DNA of 64,000 nucleotides, taken from contig JANXTS010000033.1 of the NCBI GenBank assembly GCA_025352265.1, forward strand, positions 1 through 64,000. Reading direction: 5' to 3'. The notes under the pieces are model-generated. The model worked only from the letters and a program-made list of their open reading frames with translations. It had not been told where the DNA came from and did not search any database. Below are positions 19,013 to 30,222 of this stretch, one piece after another. Every line of letters begins with the position of its first letter. Position 1 is the stretch's first letter. Source of the DNA: Variovorax sp. GTDB lineage: Bacteria > Pseudomonadota > Gammaproteobacteria > Burkholderiales > Burkholderiaceae_C. A program made the translations under genes and the position numbers.

Positions 19013-20316
19013 TGACCCATCTCCCCGATACTCCCAACGACCCCGCCGATTCACCTCGAGACGATGCGGCTGCCGAAGCTTCAATTGACAAGTTGTCGTC
19101 AGACCCGACCCACCCGCTGCACCGCCGCCTGAAAAGTTTTGTCCGCCGCGCCGGCCGCACGACCGACGGCCAGGCACGCGCCTTTGCCGAGTTGGGCCCG
19201 GTGTTCCTGTTGCCGTACACCGAACAGACCATCGACCTCACCACTGTTTTCGGCCGCACGGCGCCAACCGTGCTGGAGATCGGCTTCGGCATGGGCGAAG
19301 CCACTGCATCCATCGCGGCTCTCATGCCCGACACCAACTTTTTGTGTTGTGAAGTACACGAGCCGGGCGTTGGCGCACTGCTCAAGCGCATAGGTGAACA
19401 GCAGCTAACCAACATCCGCATCTGCGCGCACGACGCGGTCGAGGTGCTCGACCACATGCTGCAGCCCGACTCGCTCGACGGCGTGCATGTTTTCTTTCCG
19501 GACCCCTGGCACAAGAAGCGCCACAACAAGCGTCGCCTGCTGCAGTCGCCCTTCGTCGCCAAGCTGGCCTCGCACCTGAGACCCGGCGGCTATCTGCATT
19601 GCGCGACCGACTGGCAGCCGTACGCCGAGCAGATCCTCGAAGTGCTCGCGCACGAACCGCTGTTGCGCAACACGGCGACCGACGCCGAAGGCTACGCGCC
19701 CAAGCCGGCGTATCGCCCGCTCACCAAGTTCGAGAACCGCGGCATCAAGCTGGGGCATGGCGTGTGGGATGTCGTGTTCGAACGCAAGGCGGCGACGAAA
19801 CAGCGGCCACCGCTGGTGCTGCGCAAGGCCACCGCCGCCGACGCCGCGCTCATCGCCGACATCCACACGCGCAGCCGCGCGACCACCTACCGCGGCATGC
19901 TTTCCGACGCCTACCTCGACAGCGAGATGGCGGCCGAAAGCCGGGCACTCTGGCAGTCGCGCGCGGAAGAGCTCGCAACGAATGCCGGTAACGTGCTGAT
20001 CGCAGAACGAGGCGGCCAGCCGATGGCTTTCGTCCGCGTGCTGGCGCCCGACGCCACCGGCGGCGCCTACCTCGACAACCTGCACGCGATGCCCGACCAA
20101 AAGGGTTCAGGCGCCGGCACTGCCTTGCTCGTGGCTGCCGGCCAGTGGGCGAAGGCACGCGGCGCCACGTACCTGCACCTGCGCGTGCTCGATGCCAACG
20201 TGGCCTCCATCGGCTTCTACGAATCGCGCGGCTGGCAGCTGACCGATCGCATCGAGGACATCATGGGTGGCCAGGAAGTGACGGCGCGGATTTATGCGTT
20301 GAGGTTGGACGCGTGA
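19012..20316 (+). CDS. trmB: tRNA (guanine-N7-)-methyltransferase TrmB fused to a GNAT acetyltransferase domain
   Basis: The first 255 or so residues are a complete TrmB, which makes m7G46 in tRNA. They include the SAM-binding stretch [30 protein letters not shown] and the usual ending [16 protein letters not shown]. The frame continues without a stop into a full GNAT domain ([14 protein letters not shown] to the end) with the acetyl-CoA loop region [12 protein letters not shown] and the typical [10 protein letters not shown]. Total length is 434 residues from the ATG at 19012, which overlaps the gluQ stop by one base, against about 220-260 for ordinary TrmB. The linker is short (AATKQRPP). 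Confidence 0.9.
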   Translation: MTHLPDTPNDPADSPRDDAAAEASIDKLSSDPTHPLHRRLKSFVRRAGRTTDGQARAFAELGPVFLLPYTEQTIDLTTVFGRTAPTVLEIGFGMGEATASIAALMPDTNFLCCEVHEPGVGALLKRIGEQQLTNIRICAHDAVEVLDHMLQPDSLDGVHVFFPDPWHKKRHNKRRLLQSPFVAKLASHLRPGGYLHCATDWQPYAEQILEVLAHEPLLRNTATDAEGYAPKPAYRPLTKFENRGIKLGHGVWDVVFERKAATKQRPPLVLRKATAADAALIADIHTRSRATTYRGMLSDAYLDSEMAAESRALWQSRAEELATNAGNVLIAERGGQPMAFVRVLAPDATGGAYLDNLHAMPDQKGSGAGTALLVAAGQWAKARGATYLHLRVLDANVASIGFYESRGWQLTDRIEDIMGGQEVTARIYALRLDA

Positions 20317-21101
20317 CCTTGCTCGACCTCGCGACGGTCCGCGCGTTCGAACAGCGCAGCTTCAACGCGTGGCCTGCGCGCGAGACGGTGTTCTTCAACG
20401 GCTGGCTGTTTCGCATGAGCGGCGGCTATACAAAGCGTGCCAACTCGGTCAACGCTGCCGAGGCGGGCGCATCTTTTGAGGGCGTGCGGGGCGCGGCGGA
20501 AACCTTCTATGCGCAGCATGGACTTCCGACTGTTTTCCGTTTGTCACCGTTGGCGACGCCAGAGGCCGACCGCGAACTGGCCGATGCCGGATACGCGTTC
20601 TTCGACCCGACGCAGGTGGCACGTGCGACGCTGAGTGCTGCGGCGCCGCACGCATCAGTGAACATCTCATCCGCACCATCAGCTGACTGGCTGGATGGCA
20701 TCGCCGCTGCCAATGGCATCGCGTCGACGAACCACGAACTGCACCACGCTATGGTTCGCTCCATCGCGCTGCCGAGCGCCTTCGCCACCTTGCAGGACCA
20801 CGGCGAGGCCATCGGCTTTGGGCTGGCGGTGCTGGAACGTGGCGCAGTGGGCTTCTACGACATCGTCGTGGCGCCGCACCGACGCGGGCAAGGTCATGGT
20901 CGTGTGCTCACCTGCGCACTGATGCAATGGGGCCGCACGAAGAGCGCGGAGTCTGCTTACCTCCAGGTGCGTGAGCAGAACGAAATCGCGCGGCGACTGT
21001 ATGCCCAGCTGGAGTTCGAGGACTTCTATGGCTACCACTATCGGGTGCCGGACAAACTGTTCGCGCGGCCGGGTTTGGTCCCGCTGGCCAAAAAGGATTG
21101 A
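20313..21101 (+). CDS. GNAT family N-acetyltransferase
   Basis: A 262-residue protein from the GTG at 20313, overlapping the preceding stop (GTGA). The N-terminal part has [30 protein letters not shown], a signature shared by a subgroup of two-lobed acetyltransferases. The C-terminal lobe has [18 protein letters not shown], the acetyl-CoA pyrophosphate loop (R/Q-x-x-G-x-G/A), and [13 protein letters not shown]. Substrate unknown. Coupling to the TrmB-GNAT gene may mean shared function or simply one transcript. Confidence 0.85.
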   Translation: MTLLDLATVRAFEQRSFNAWPARETVFFNGWLFRMSGGYTKRANSVNAAEAGASFEGVRGAAETFYAQHGLPTVFRLSPLATPEADRELADAGYAFFDPTQVARATLSAAAPHASVNISSAPSADWLDGIAAANGIASTNHELHHAMVRSIALPSAFATLQDHGEAIGFGLAVLERGAVGFYDIVVAPHRRGQGHGRVLTCALMQWGRTKSAESAYLQVREQNEIARRLYAQLEFEDFYGYHYRVPDKLFARPGLVPLAKKD

Positions 21102-21183
21102 CCCTCGACCCGACCTGCGCCAGCGGCCGTGGCAGGATGTCCCGTCCCCGCCCCATCCACCTCTTGAGCCCGGAGTACTGCAG

Positions 21184-22287
21184 ATGATCCGCATCTTTCA
21201 CGACACACGCGAGACCGTGATCTCGGACGCACCACTCACCGATGCGCCAGCCACCGACGCTCTGTGGCTCGACGCAACCCAGATCCGCGAAGCCACCGGC
21301 TGGGATTGGAAGCCCCAGGGCTTGTGCCGCCACGACACCTGCATGCCAGTGCCGCGCAGCGCCGATCAGCCGATGGTCGACGGTAGCCGGCTCGATATCG
21401 CCGCCTTCTGGCGCTTCGCCGGCTGGCCGGTCGTGCATGACGAAAGCGGTCGCGTCTGGGTTCTTGGTGAAGGCGCCGCCAATCGCGCCGATGCCCTCAT
21501 CACCCTGCAGGCGCCAGACTTCGAACTGCCAGATCTCGAAGGCCGCATGCATCGTCTGTCGGACCTGCGCGGGCAGCGAGTCTTTCTAAGCACGTGGGCC
21601 TCCTGGTGAGGCTGCAGGTTCGACTTGCCCGTGTGGCAGTCCCTGCATGAAGCCGCCAAGGACCATGGCTTTACCGTGTTGGCGATCGCACTCGACGAGC
21701 CCGAGCCGGCGCGACCTTGGATCGAAGCAGCCGCCCCGACCTTTCCTGCCCTGATCGATCGCGAGCACCGCGTCGCAGAGCTCTACAACCTGGTCAACGT
21801 GCCGCAGGCCGTCTGGATCGACGAAACCGGCCGCATGGTGCGCCCGCCTGAAAGCGCCGGCTCGACCGACGGTTTCAACGAGCGCGATCGAACCACGAAC
21901 ACGCTACCGGCCGCGGTGCTGGAGCGCCGTGCCCGCGCTAAGGCGGCTTACTTCGACGCGGCGCGCGACTGGGCCTTTAACGGCGCGGCCAGCCGCCATG
22001 CCATGAGCCCCGACGAAGTGCTAAAGCGCCTGCAGGTGCCCGATGCCGGCATCGCCGAGGCGCATGCGCGCTTCAAGCTCGGACAGGTGCTGCTGCGCGA
22101 CGGACACGAGGCAGAAGCCAAGGTGCAGTTCGACGCGGCCTCGCAATTGCATCCGGACTCGTGGGCGATCTGGCGGCAGCACGCCGAGCGCGACGCACGG
22201 GGTCTGGCGGCTGGTGTGGACTTCTGGGCACGCCTCGATGCGCGGGCCGACAAGGCGTATTACCCACCGGCCGACATCCGCGACTAA
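21184..22287 (+). CDS. Redoxin/thioredoxin-fold selenoprotein with in-frame UGA (selenocysteine)
   Basis: The frame from the ATG at 21184 (good GGAG site 8 bases upstream) runs 141 codons to a TGA at 21607, then continues in the same frame to the TAA at 22285. The TGA falls inside the active site of a TlpA/AhpC-like redoxin domain: VFLSTWASW-U-GCRFDLPVWQ, where a cysteine is expected. This gives a U-G-C redox motif with U142 and C144. Downstream the fold continues (VLAIALDE, FPALIDREHRVAELYNLVNVPQAVWID), followed by a helical TPR-like tail (AEAHARFKLGQVLLRDG). Predicted length is 367 residues with no signal peptide. A SECIS-like hairpin follows immediately. A nonsense mutation or sequencing error is the alternative, but nothing else in the frame is damaged. 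Confidence 0.82.
21607..21609 (+). other. In-frame UGA, proposed selenocysteine codon 142
   Basis: TGA sits between TGG (W141) and GGC (G143), at the position of the first active-site cysteine in redoxins. Codon 144 is TGC, giving U-x-C. Confidence 0.8.
21613..21647 (+). promoter_or_regulatory. Bacterial SECIS-like hairpin
   Basis: Starting 3 bases after the TGA, TGCAGG (21613-21618) pairs perfectly with CCTGCA (21642-21647). After an unpaired TTC, GACT (21622-21625) pairs with AGTC (21638-21641). T21626 is bulged, GCC (21627-21629) pairs with GGC (21635-21637), and the loop is CGTGT. The bulged U, 3-bp upper helix and GU at loop positions 2-3 reproduce the SelB-binding features known from the E. 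coli fdhF element. Confidence 0.75.
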
Positions 22288-22827
22288 ACATAACCGCAGC
22301 GGCTAAGTCGTAGCGCTCGGCTTTCCCGACAAGCTGATGGCGTGCCCTGAGTCGGCGCGCGGCACACAGCGCCGGGACACTGGAATTTCCTGGTGCCGAG
22401 CGCAGGCGTGTGGTTAAACGCGCAGGCAGTCAATGGGGCGCCTGTCGCTCGAAGGTTCAATGCGGGGCGGGGTGAGTTTGACCTTGCCGGCAGAGCAGCC
22501 GGTCGGTGAGTCATCCTTTGCCCCGTTCCTGGTCTTAAAGCGCTTGCAGTGCATTTGCGCCACGTTCAACGAGCCGACTAGCGTCTCGCTGCAAGCGTTG
22601 CCCCTGCAGTTCCCACCTCTTTGAAGCGACAGATGTGAACTACATGAGTGAAGCGCTAAGCAAGGGCTTGAAACGGCTAAATGCGCCAAGGCCCAGGATT
22701 TTCCTTTAATTCTCTTGTACCAAATAAGCTCGCATGCAAGACTTCCCGCATGCGGATAGGCAACGTTGTGTCCTTGGCTTCGAGACTATGTCTTTTGCTA
22801 CGAAATTGAGATCCAGCGCTGCCGTTC
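22288..22827. other. Intergenic stretch with IS remnant
   Basis: This 540-base region has no intact gene. Its middle holds a decayed transposase fragment (22400-22632, minus). The last 150 bases are AT-richer and probably hold the promoter of the downstream MarR-type gene. I see no tRNA or clear terminator. Confidence 0.6.
22400..22632 (-). pseudogene. IS3-family (OrfB-type) transposase C-terminal remnant
   Basis: On the minus strand one frame reads LSLQRGGNCRGNACSETL, then VGSLNV, HCKRFKTR and AKDD. This aligns well with the IS3-type integrase stretch (MSRKGNCWDNACSETLFGSL...H..RF.TR..AKDE). After about 22510 the similarity continues in a shifted frame (RLLCRQGQTHPAPH against WLLWYNRTRLHSTL) and is broken by stops. 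Only the last part of the integrase domain survives and no terminal inverted repeats were recognised. It marks an old insertion next to the selenoprotein gene. Confidence 0.65.
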
Positions 22828-23358
22828 ATGGTCACTTCAAAATCTGTCGTCCTTTCAAAATCATCACTTCGCGGAGATGGGTTCGAAGAACTGTTTCTGG
22901 ACGCACAGTTGTGCTTCACCCTTTACGCCACGTCACTCGCCATGACGAAGGTGCACCGGCCGCTTCTCACTCCGATGGGACTGACGTACCCGCAATATGT
23001 CGTGATGCTCGCGCTGTGGCAGCACGGCGAAATGACTGCGGGCGCGCTAGGCGAACAAGTTGCGCTTGATTCCGGGACGCTGGTGCCGGTTGTTCGCAAG
23101 CTGACAACGCTAGGGCTTGTGAAGCGTGCACGCAATCCTGCTGATGACCGCTCCGTCCTGATTTCGTTGACCGCTGCCGGTCGCAAGCAGGCCAACAGCG
23201 CAAAGGCCGTCAAGAACCAAATAGCTTGTGCCACGCAGTTCACACCTGCAGAAATTCAGACTCTCATGCGCAGCCTCAAAAAACTCCGTGCGGCTTTGAC
23301 AGGCAGCGCCGCAACTTTCAGTCTTCCCGTTGTTCGACCCATCACCCGAAAGAAATGA
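22828..23358 (+). CDS. MarR-family regulator, OhrR-like peroxide sensor
   Basis: A 176-residue winged-helix regulator. Near its N-terminus [11 protein letters not shown] contains C29 at the position of the reactive cysteine of OhrR, followed by [20 protein letters not shown], almost a family signature. The DNA-binding part has [31 protein letters not shown]. OhrR senses organic hydroperoxides by oxidation of that cysteine and derepresses detoxification genes. The gene is translationally coupled (ATGA) to an exported hydrolase, and no ohr gene is nearby. The N-terminus is longer than usual, so the true start could be downstream. Confidence 0.85.
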   Translation: MVTSKSVVLSKSSLRGDGFEELFLDAQLCFTLYATSLAMTKVHRPLLTPMGLTYPQYVVMLALWQHGEMTAGALGEQVALDSGTLVPVVRKLTTLGLVKRARNPADDRSVLISLTAAGRKQANSAKAVKNQIACATQFTPAEIQTLMRSLKKLRAALTGSAATFSLPVVRPITRKK

Positions 23359-24353
23359 AAATCATGTTTTCTTCAAAATTGCCCACCGGCTCAATTCCTT
23401 CGCGACGGAATCTCCTGCTGGGCAGTGCTGCTGCTGTCGCCGCTGTTGCGCTGCCAGTTGGTGCCGCTGCAACCGAAAAGGCTCGTTCGGCAAGTGCAAA
23501 GTCTCATTCCCACGTCGGCGCAAAAAGCTCCGCCAACACGATTACAACCAAAGACGGTACGCAGATTTATTACAAAGACTGGGGCTCGGGCCAGCCGGTT
23601 GTGTTCTCGCATGGATGGCCACTGACAGCAGATGCCTGGGAGCTTCAGATGGTGTATCTGAGCGAGCGTGGCTACCGGACCATCGCCCACGACCGGCGTG
23701 GGCACGGACGCTCCGGCCAGCCCTGGAGCGGCAACGACATGGATACGTATGCCGACGACCTGTCCACCCTGATCGAGAGCTTGGACCTTAAGAACATGAT
23801 CATGGTAGGTCACTCTACGGGCGGCGGTGAAGTTGCCCGCTATATCGGGCGCCACGGCACCAAACGCGTGGCCAAGACAGTGCTGCTCGGCGCTGTGCCG
23901 CCCATCATGCTCAAGACAGACGCAAACCCTGGGGGACTGACGATGGACGTCTTCGACGGCATCCGAGCGGGCGTGCGGGCCGATCGGTCCCAGTTCTTCA
24001 AGGACCTGACGGTTCCGTTCTATGGCGCCAACCGACCCGGTGCCAAGGTATCGCAGGGGCTGAAGGATTCGTTCTGGCTGATGGGAATGCAGGGGTCCTT
24101 GAAGTCCGAACTGGATTGCATCAAGCAATTCTCCGAAACCGACTTCACGGAAGACCTGAAAAAGATCAATGTGCCTACCCTGATCGTGCACGGTGACGAC
24201 GACCAGATCGTGCCGATTGCCGATTCCGCACTGCTGTCAGCCAAGCTGGTCCAAGGATCTGTCTTGAAGGTATACCCCGGTGCGCCCCATGGCCTGGCCA
24301 GTACGCATCAAGACCAATTCAACGGCGATCTTCTCGCCTTCATCAAAGCCTGA
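23355..24353 (+). CDS. Tat-exported alpha/beta hydrolase, non-heme haloperoxidase/arylesterase-like
   Basis: The ATG at 23355 overlaps the regulator's stop; an internal ATG at 23364 is possible. The N-terminus has a twin-arginine signal ([19 protein letters not shown], about residues 16-34). The mature alpha/beta hydrolase contains FSHGWPL (oxyanion region), the nucleophile elbow VGHSTGGGE with S154, the acid in [10 protein letters not shown] and a late histidine in GAPHG. This set is typical of cofactor-free haloperoxidases and arylesterases that can form peracids. A role in hydroperoxide metabolism is inferred from the OhrR-like partner. Confidence 0.87.
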   Translation: MKIMFSSKLPTGSIPSRRNLLLGSAAAVAAVALPVGAAATEKARSASAKSHSHVGAKSSANTITTKDGTQIYYKDWGSGQPVVFSHGWPLTADAWELQMVYLSERGYRTIAHDRRGHGRSGQPWSGNDMDTYADDLSTLIESLDLKNMIMVGHSTGGGEVARYIGRHGTKRVAKTVLLGAVPPIMLKTDANPGGLTMDVFDGIRAGVRADRSQFFKDLTVPFYGANRPGAKVSQGLKDSFWLMGMQGSLKSELDCIKQFSETDFTEDLKKINVPTLIVHGDDDQIVPIADSALLSAKLVQGSVLKVYPGAPHGLASTHQDQFNGDLLAFIKA

Positions 24354-24504
24354 CGCGACAGGGTTTTTTGAAAGTGTGTGGACGGCAATCGGTGCCACCA
24401 CACAGTCGATGGGCCAGTTCACATCAGTTGATTCAAGTTTTTGAGCGGATCGACCTGCACACAGGTTTTCGCGAACCCCATAAATTCAATAACAGAGACA
24501 AACC

Positions 24505-24837
24505 ATGCTGAAGCCAGAAATTCGTGCCGAGACAGACCCCAACATCGAGCGCATTCGCTCGCATCCGCTGTACTCGGTCCTGCGCGCGAAGCGCAACCGG
24601 TTGGGTTGGATACTGACGATTGCGATGTTCATCGTTTACTACGGTTACATCGCATTGATTGCCTTTGACAAGGCATTCCTTGCCCGGCCCATAGGCGCCG
24701 GCGTCACGACACTGGGCATCCCGATCGGAGTTGCCGTAATCGTCTTCACGGTCGCCATCGTGGGCTATTACGTTCGCCGGGCCAACAGCGAGTACGACGC
24801 GATGACCTCGCTTATTTTGAAGGAAGCCGCAAAGTGA
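24505..24837 (+). CDS. yjcH: DUF485 membrane protein YjcH
   Basis: A 110-residue inner-membrane protein with two hydrophobic segments ([20 protein letters not shown] and [17 protein letters not shown]). The N-terminal [16 protein letters not shown] is typical of DUF485/YjcH. It is regularly encoded directly before actP, as here, where its TGA overlaps the actP GTG. Thought to assist the acetate symporter; its exact job is not established. Confidence 0.92.
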   Translation: MLKPEIRAETDPNIERIRSHPLYSVLRAKRNRLGWILTIAMFIVYYGYIALIAFDKAFLARPIGAGVTTLGIPIGVAVIVFTVAIVGYYVRRANSEYDAMTSLILKEAAK

Positions 24838-26561
24838 ACCATCTTCTTCGGATCTTTTCGGGAGCGTTCGTACTCACCGTGGCGACCAGCGCGCTGGCGG
24901 CAGGCCCGGACCTCGGCAGCGTGGCCAAACAGCCAACCAATTGGACTGCCATCGGGATGTTCGCCTTGTTCGTCGCGTTCACGCTCTGGGTCACCAAATG
25001 GGCGGCGGCCAAAACGCGTTCGGCGTCTGATTTCTACACCGCCGGCGGCGGCATCACTGGGTTCCAGAACGGCTTGGCTATCGCTGGCGACTTCATGTCG
25101 GCAGCTTCGTTCTTAGGCATTACGGCCGCCGTGATGGCGACCGGTTACGACGGGTTGATCTACGCCATCGGGTTTCTTGTGGGCTGGCCGCTCATCACGT
25201 TCATGATGGCCGAGCGCTTGCGCAACCTTGGGAAATTTACCTTCGCTGACGTGGCGGGCTATCGCTTCAAACAGGCACCCATCCGTGCATTTGCCGCCTC
25301 TGGCACCCTGGTCGTCGTGGCCTTCTACCTGATCGCGCAGATGGTGGGTGCGGGCCAGCTGATCAAGCTGCTGTTCGGACTCGAGTACTGGATGGCCGTT
25401 GTCATCGTGGGCGCGCTGATGATGGTCTACGTCTTGTTCGGCGGCATGACGGCCACGACGTGGGTGCAAATCATCAAGGCGGTACTGCTGCTGTCGGGCG
25501 TCACCTTCATGGCGATTGCAGTGCTCGCGCAGTTCAACTTCAGCCCCGAATTGTTGTTCGCTAAGGCGGTGGAAGTGAAGACAGCCATTGCGGCCAATGG
25601 AGGTGCTTCGCCCGAGTCGGCGGCCAAGACCGGCCTGTCGATCATGGCACCGGGCGGCTTCGTGAAGGACCCGATCTCGGCCATCTCCTTTGGCATGGCG
25701 CTGATGTTCGGCACGGCGGGCCTGCCCCACATCCTGATGCGCTTCTTCACGGTGCCTGATGCCAAGGAAGCACGAAAGTCCGTGTTCTGGGCGACCACCT
25801 GGATCGGGTATTTCTACCTGCTGATCTTCATCATCGGTTTTGGCGCCATTACGCTAGTGCTCACCAATCCGGAGTTCGCCGACACCGCCAAGGGCATCAT
25901 CCGGGGCGGGGCGGGCACCGCGAACATGGCTGCAGTGCTGGTGGCCAAGTCGGTCGGTGGCAATGTCTTCTATGGCTTTATCTCAGCCGTGGCCTTTGCA
26001 ACGATTCTTGCTGTGGTCGCCGGCCTAACCTTGTCTGGCGCATCGGCAGTCTCGCATGACCTTTACGCCACGGTCTTCAAGAAAGGTAATGCCGACAGTG
26101 CCTCCGAGTTACGGGTCTCGCGCATCACTACGGTGGCGCTCGGGCTGGTGGCGATCGGGTTGGGTATCGCGTTCGAAAAGCAGAACATCGCCTTCATGGT
26201 GTCGCTCGCGTTTGCAGTTGCGGCCTCGGCAAACTTCCCCGTTTTGTTCCTCTCAGTGCTGTGGAAAGACTGCACGACGCGCGGCGCTGTGGTCGGCGGC
26301 TTTTTGGGTCTGATTTCTTCGGTCGGGCTGACCATCGTCTCGCCGTCGGTTTGGGAGTCCACCTTGGGCCACCCCGTAGGTTCCGCGCTGTTTCCGTACA
26401 CATCGCCGGCCCTGTTCTCGATGACGATCGGCTTTGTCGGCATTTGGATCGTGTCGTTGCTCGACCGCAGCCCGCAAGCGGCAAAAGAACGCGCGGCCTT
26501 CGGCGCCCAGCAAGTTCGCTCGGAGACCGGCTACGGTGCGTCTGGTGCTTCAGGTCATTAA
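24834..26561 (+). CDS. actP: Cation/acetate symporter ActP
   Basis: A 575-residue solute:sodium symporter starting at a GTG (GTGA overlap with yjcH). A short signal-like helix ends in SALAAGP. It is followed by SSS-family membrane segments with [33 protein letters not shown], the conserved first-helices region, and [21 protein letters not shown]. ActP takes up acetate and other short monocarboxylates. It sits between yjcH and acs, a complete uptake-plus-activation unit. Confidence 0.94.
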   Translation: MNHLLRIFSGAFVLTVATSALAAGPDLGSVAKQPTNWTAIGMFALFVAFTLWVTKWAAAKTRSASDFYTAGGGITGFQNGLAIAGDFMSAASFLGITAAVMATGYDGLIYAIGFLVGWPLITFMMAERLRNLGKFTFADVAGYRFKQAPIRAFAASGTLVVVAFYLIAQMVGAGQLIKLLFGLEYWMAVVIVGALMMVYVLFGGMTATTWVQIIKAVLLLSGVTFMAIAVLAQFNFSPELLFAKAVEVKTAIAANGGASPESAAKTGLSIMAPGGFVKDPISAISFGMALMFGTAGLPHILMRFFTVPDAKEARKSVFWATTWIGYFYLLIFIIGFGAITLVLTNPEFADTAKGIIRGGAGTANMAAVLVAKSVGGNVFYGFISAVAFATILAVVAGLTLSGASAVSHDLYATVFKKGNADSASELRVSRITTVALGLVAIGLGIAFEKQNIAFMVSLAFAVAASANFPVLFLSVLWKDCTTRGAVVGGFLGLISSVGLTIVSPSVWESTLGHPVGSALFPYTSPALFSMTIGFVGIWIVSLLDRSPQAAKERAAFGAQQVRSETGYGASGASGH

Positions 26562-26580
26562 CCGCAGATAGGCAATTCAG

Positions 26581-28575
<1,995 letters not shown>

Positions 28576-28587
28576 GCGAGCGTACGT

Positions 28588-29406
28588 TTAGAAGAAGGCC
28601 ATGGTCCGCACTTCGATACTCTCGCGCTTTGGTGCGTTAGGTAGCGTGGTCGGATCTTCAAACGCGCTGTGCCCCATGAATCGCGCGCGGCCATCTGTTT
28701 CGGAATCGTAAGTCTTGAGAATTAATGCATGGCGCGCTTCCATGTGCGGAAAATAGCTCCAGCGATGCTTAGGCGAATAGCGCATCACGTAGATCTCGCC
28801 TGTGCGCTCACGGTACTTGAGGTCCATACGCAAAAGATCTTCTTCGTCTTGAGTTCGCGCATCGATCATGGCCAAAGGAAGTTCCTCGACTGGGCGATGC
28901 AGGGGCTTCCAGACGTTGTAGAACGCAACTCGCTGCTTAAGTAATTCCTGAGCGTCATCGGGTACGACTTCGCGGACACGTTGCGGCCCGCTTGCTGGTG
29001 TGTAGTCACTGTGCACCAGCATGACCGCTGGCCGCTGGACAGTCGTCTGCTTCGCAAGGTCCGCCGGTAAGCGCTTGCGGATCGTGTGATCGAAAACGAC
29101 AACGCGCTTGGCACCTGTGTGCTGCTTGATAAATTCGACGACCTGCGGATAGAAACTGGCGCGGATCGCCGAGTCGTCGTCGAACTGCTCAAACCGCGCT
29201 TCGAAGTCGTGCAGTTCGAAACCTTCGCGGTCCACCGACAACTCACCAGCACGAGACCACGCGTCCTCGATCTCGACTTCGCGCGTGTCGGTGCCAGGTG
29301 GATTCAGTTTGACAGACGGGTCAGGCTCATAGAAGTAATAGTCTGGCGCAGCGCCGTTGTCGACCGTGTATTGCATCGTTGCGCGCACAGATTTTCCAAA
29401 GCTCAT
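28588..29406 (-). CDS. CmcJ/NvfI (AsaB-like) family oxidoreductase
   Basis: A 272-residue protein from the ATG at 29406, preceded by a purine-rich site. A TTG 12 bases upstream is a weaker start. The sequence has VVVFDHTIRKR, VHSDYTPASGPQRVRE, FYNVWKPLHRPVEELPLAMIDART and YVMRYSPKHRWSYFPHMEARHALILKTYDS. These blocks are typical of the family that includes fungal AsaB and GA4 desaturase-like and bacterial CmcJ proteins, several of them Fe(II)/2-oxoglutarate oxygenases. Such genes are commoner in fungi. It converges with acs and is followed on the same strand by a GST gene upstream, suggesting a small xenobiotic or secondary-metabolite unit. Confidence 0.8.
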   Translation of the reverse strand: MSFGKSVRATMQYTVDNGAAPDYYFYEPDPSVKLNPPGTDTREVEIEDAWSRAGELSVDREGFELHDFEARFEQFDDDSAIRASFYPQVVEFIKQHTGAKRVVVFDHTIRKRLPADLAKQTTVQRPAVMLVHSDYTPASGPQRVREVVPDDAQELLKQRVAFYNVWKPLHRPVEELPLAMIDARTQDEEDLLRMDLKYRERTGEIYVMRYSPKHRWSYFPHMEARHALILKTYDSETDGRARFMGHSAFEDPTTLPNAPKRESIEVRTMAFF

Positions 29407-29457
29407 CTTTATTTCCAATCATGGTGTCCGGGTGAACGGTCGCCCGTTCACCGACTT

Positions 29458-30108
29458 TTACTGAGGACGAGTAGTGGTGAAGCCTTCGTAGACCGTCGTC
29501 TTTTGCCAGCACGGCAACTGCTCGACGCCTTCGGTCAACCAGCGGTGTAAGTTCCGATGGTCTTCAATAGGGAGCTTCTGCCAGCCGTGCAGGTGCATTG
29601 GCGCGGCCAACGCAATGTCGGCGATCGTGGGCTTGTCTCCAACGACCCACTGCCGGCCGGACAGACGTTTGTCGAGAATGCCGGCAAGCTTGTGAAACTG
29701 CTCTGAGTGCGCAGCGAGCACCGCGGGATCAGGGACGTCACCGAGCAAAGGCTTCACGCAGTTTTCCACCAAAAATACATAACAACTCGGAAACCAATGG
29801 GACCCTTCCCAATGCAGCCAGCGATTGATGTCGGCGCGGACGGCCAAGTCGCGCGGATAGGCTTCCTCGTTGCCGGCCTTGTCCGCCGCGTACTGCAACA
29901 TCACATTCGATTCCCAAAGCTCAAAGCTCCCATCGGTCATTGCTGGGACTGAGGCATTTGGGTTGAGCGATAGGTAGGGTTCTGCTTTGTGTTCACCTTT
30001 GAAATAGTCGACGTGGACCAGCTCGTACGGGGCACCGATCAGATTGAAACCGGCAATCACCTTGCGGCAGTTGACGGTAATGGGATCGGCATAAATCTTG
30101 ATGCTCAT
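29458..30108 (-). CDS. Glutathione S-transferase
   Basis: A 216-residue protein from the ATG at 30108, which has GGAG 8 bases upstream; the longer frame from 30192 is rejected. The thioredoxin-like N-domain contains NCRKVIAGFNLIG, NPNASVPAMTDGSFELWESNVMLQY (cis-proline and the glutamate/serine glutathione contacts), and an all-helical C-domain has PTIADIALAAPMH. Theta-like by appearance; substrate unknown. It diverges from the LysR gene at 30223. Confidence 0.9.
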   Translation of the reverse strand: MSIKIYADPITVNCRKVIAGFNLIGAPYELVHVDYFKGEHKAEPYLSLNPNASVPAMTDGSFELWESNVMLQYAADKAGNEEAYPRDLAVRADINRWLHWEGSHWFPSCYVFLVENCVKPLLGDVPDPAVLAAHSEQFHKLAGILDKRLSGRQWVVGDKPTIADIALAAPMHLHGWQKLPIEDHRNLHRWLTEGVEQLPCWQKTTVYEGFTTTRPQ

Positions 30109-30127
30109 GTATTTGTCTCCAGGTTTG

Positions 30128-30144
30128 GTGACTCGAGGCGTCAC
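30128..30144. promoter_or_regulatory. Inverted repeat in GST/LysR divergent region
   Basis: GTGAC-N7-GTCAC lies about 80 bases upstream of the LysR start and 20 bases upstream of the GST start. It is a candidate operator, short enough to occur by chance. Confidence 0.3.
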
Positions 30145-30222
30145 ACTGCACATCACTCTATGCATTGACGTCCTAAAAAGCATCTGATCCAATGCAAACC
30201 GATTGTCTCCAAAGTAGAAACA

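Noticed and set aside
21184-21609. Simple pseudogene by nonsense mutation
   Set aside because: Considered seriously, but the stop is exactly at the active-site cysteine position, the remaining frame is undamaged and a SECIS-like hairpin follows.
21625-22287. Separate 220-residue gene starting at GTG 21625
   Set aside because: It would start inside the redoxin fold, directly after the active site and within the SECIS-like hairpin, with no ribosome binding site. Read-through as one selenoprotein explains the data better.
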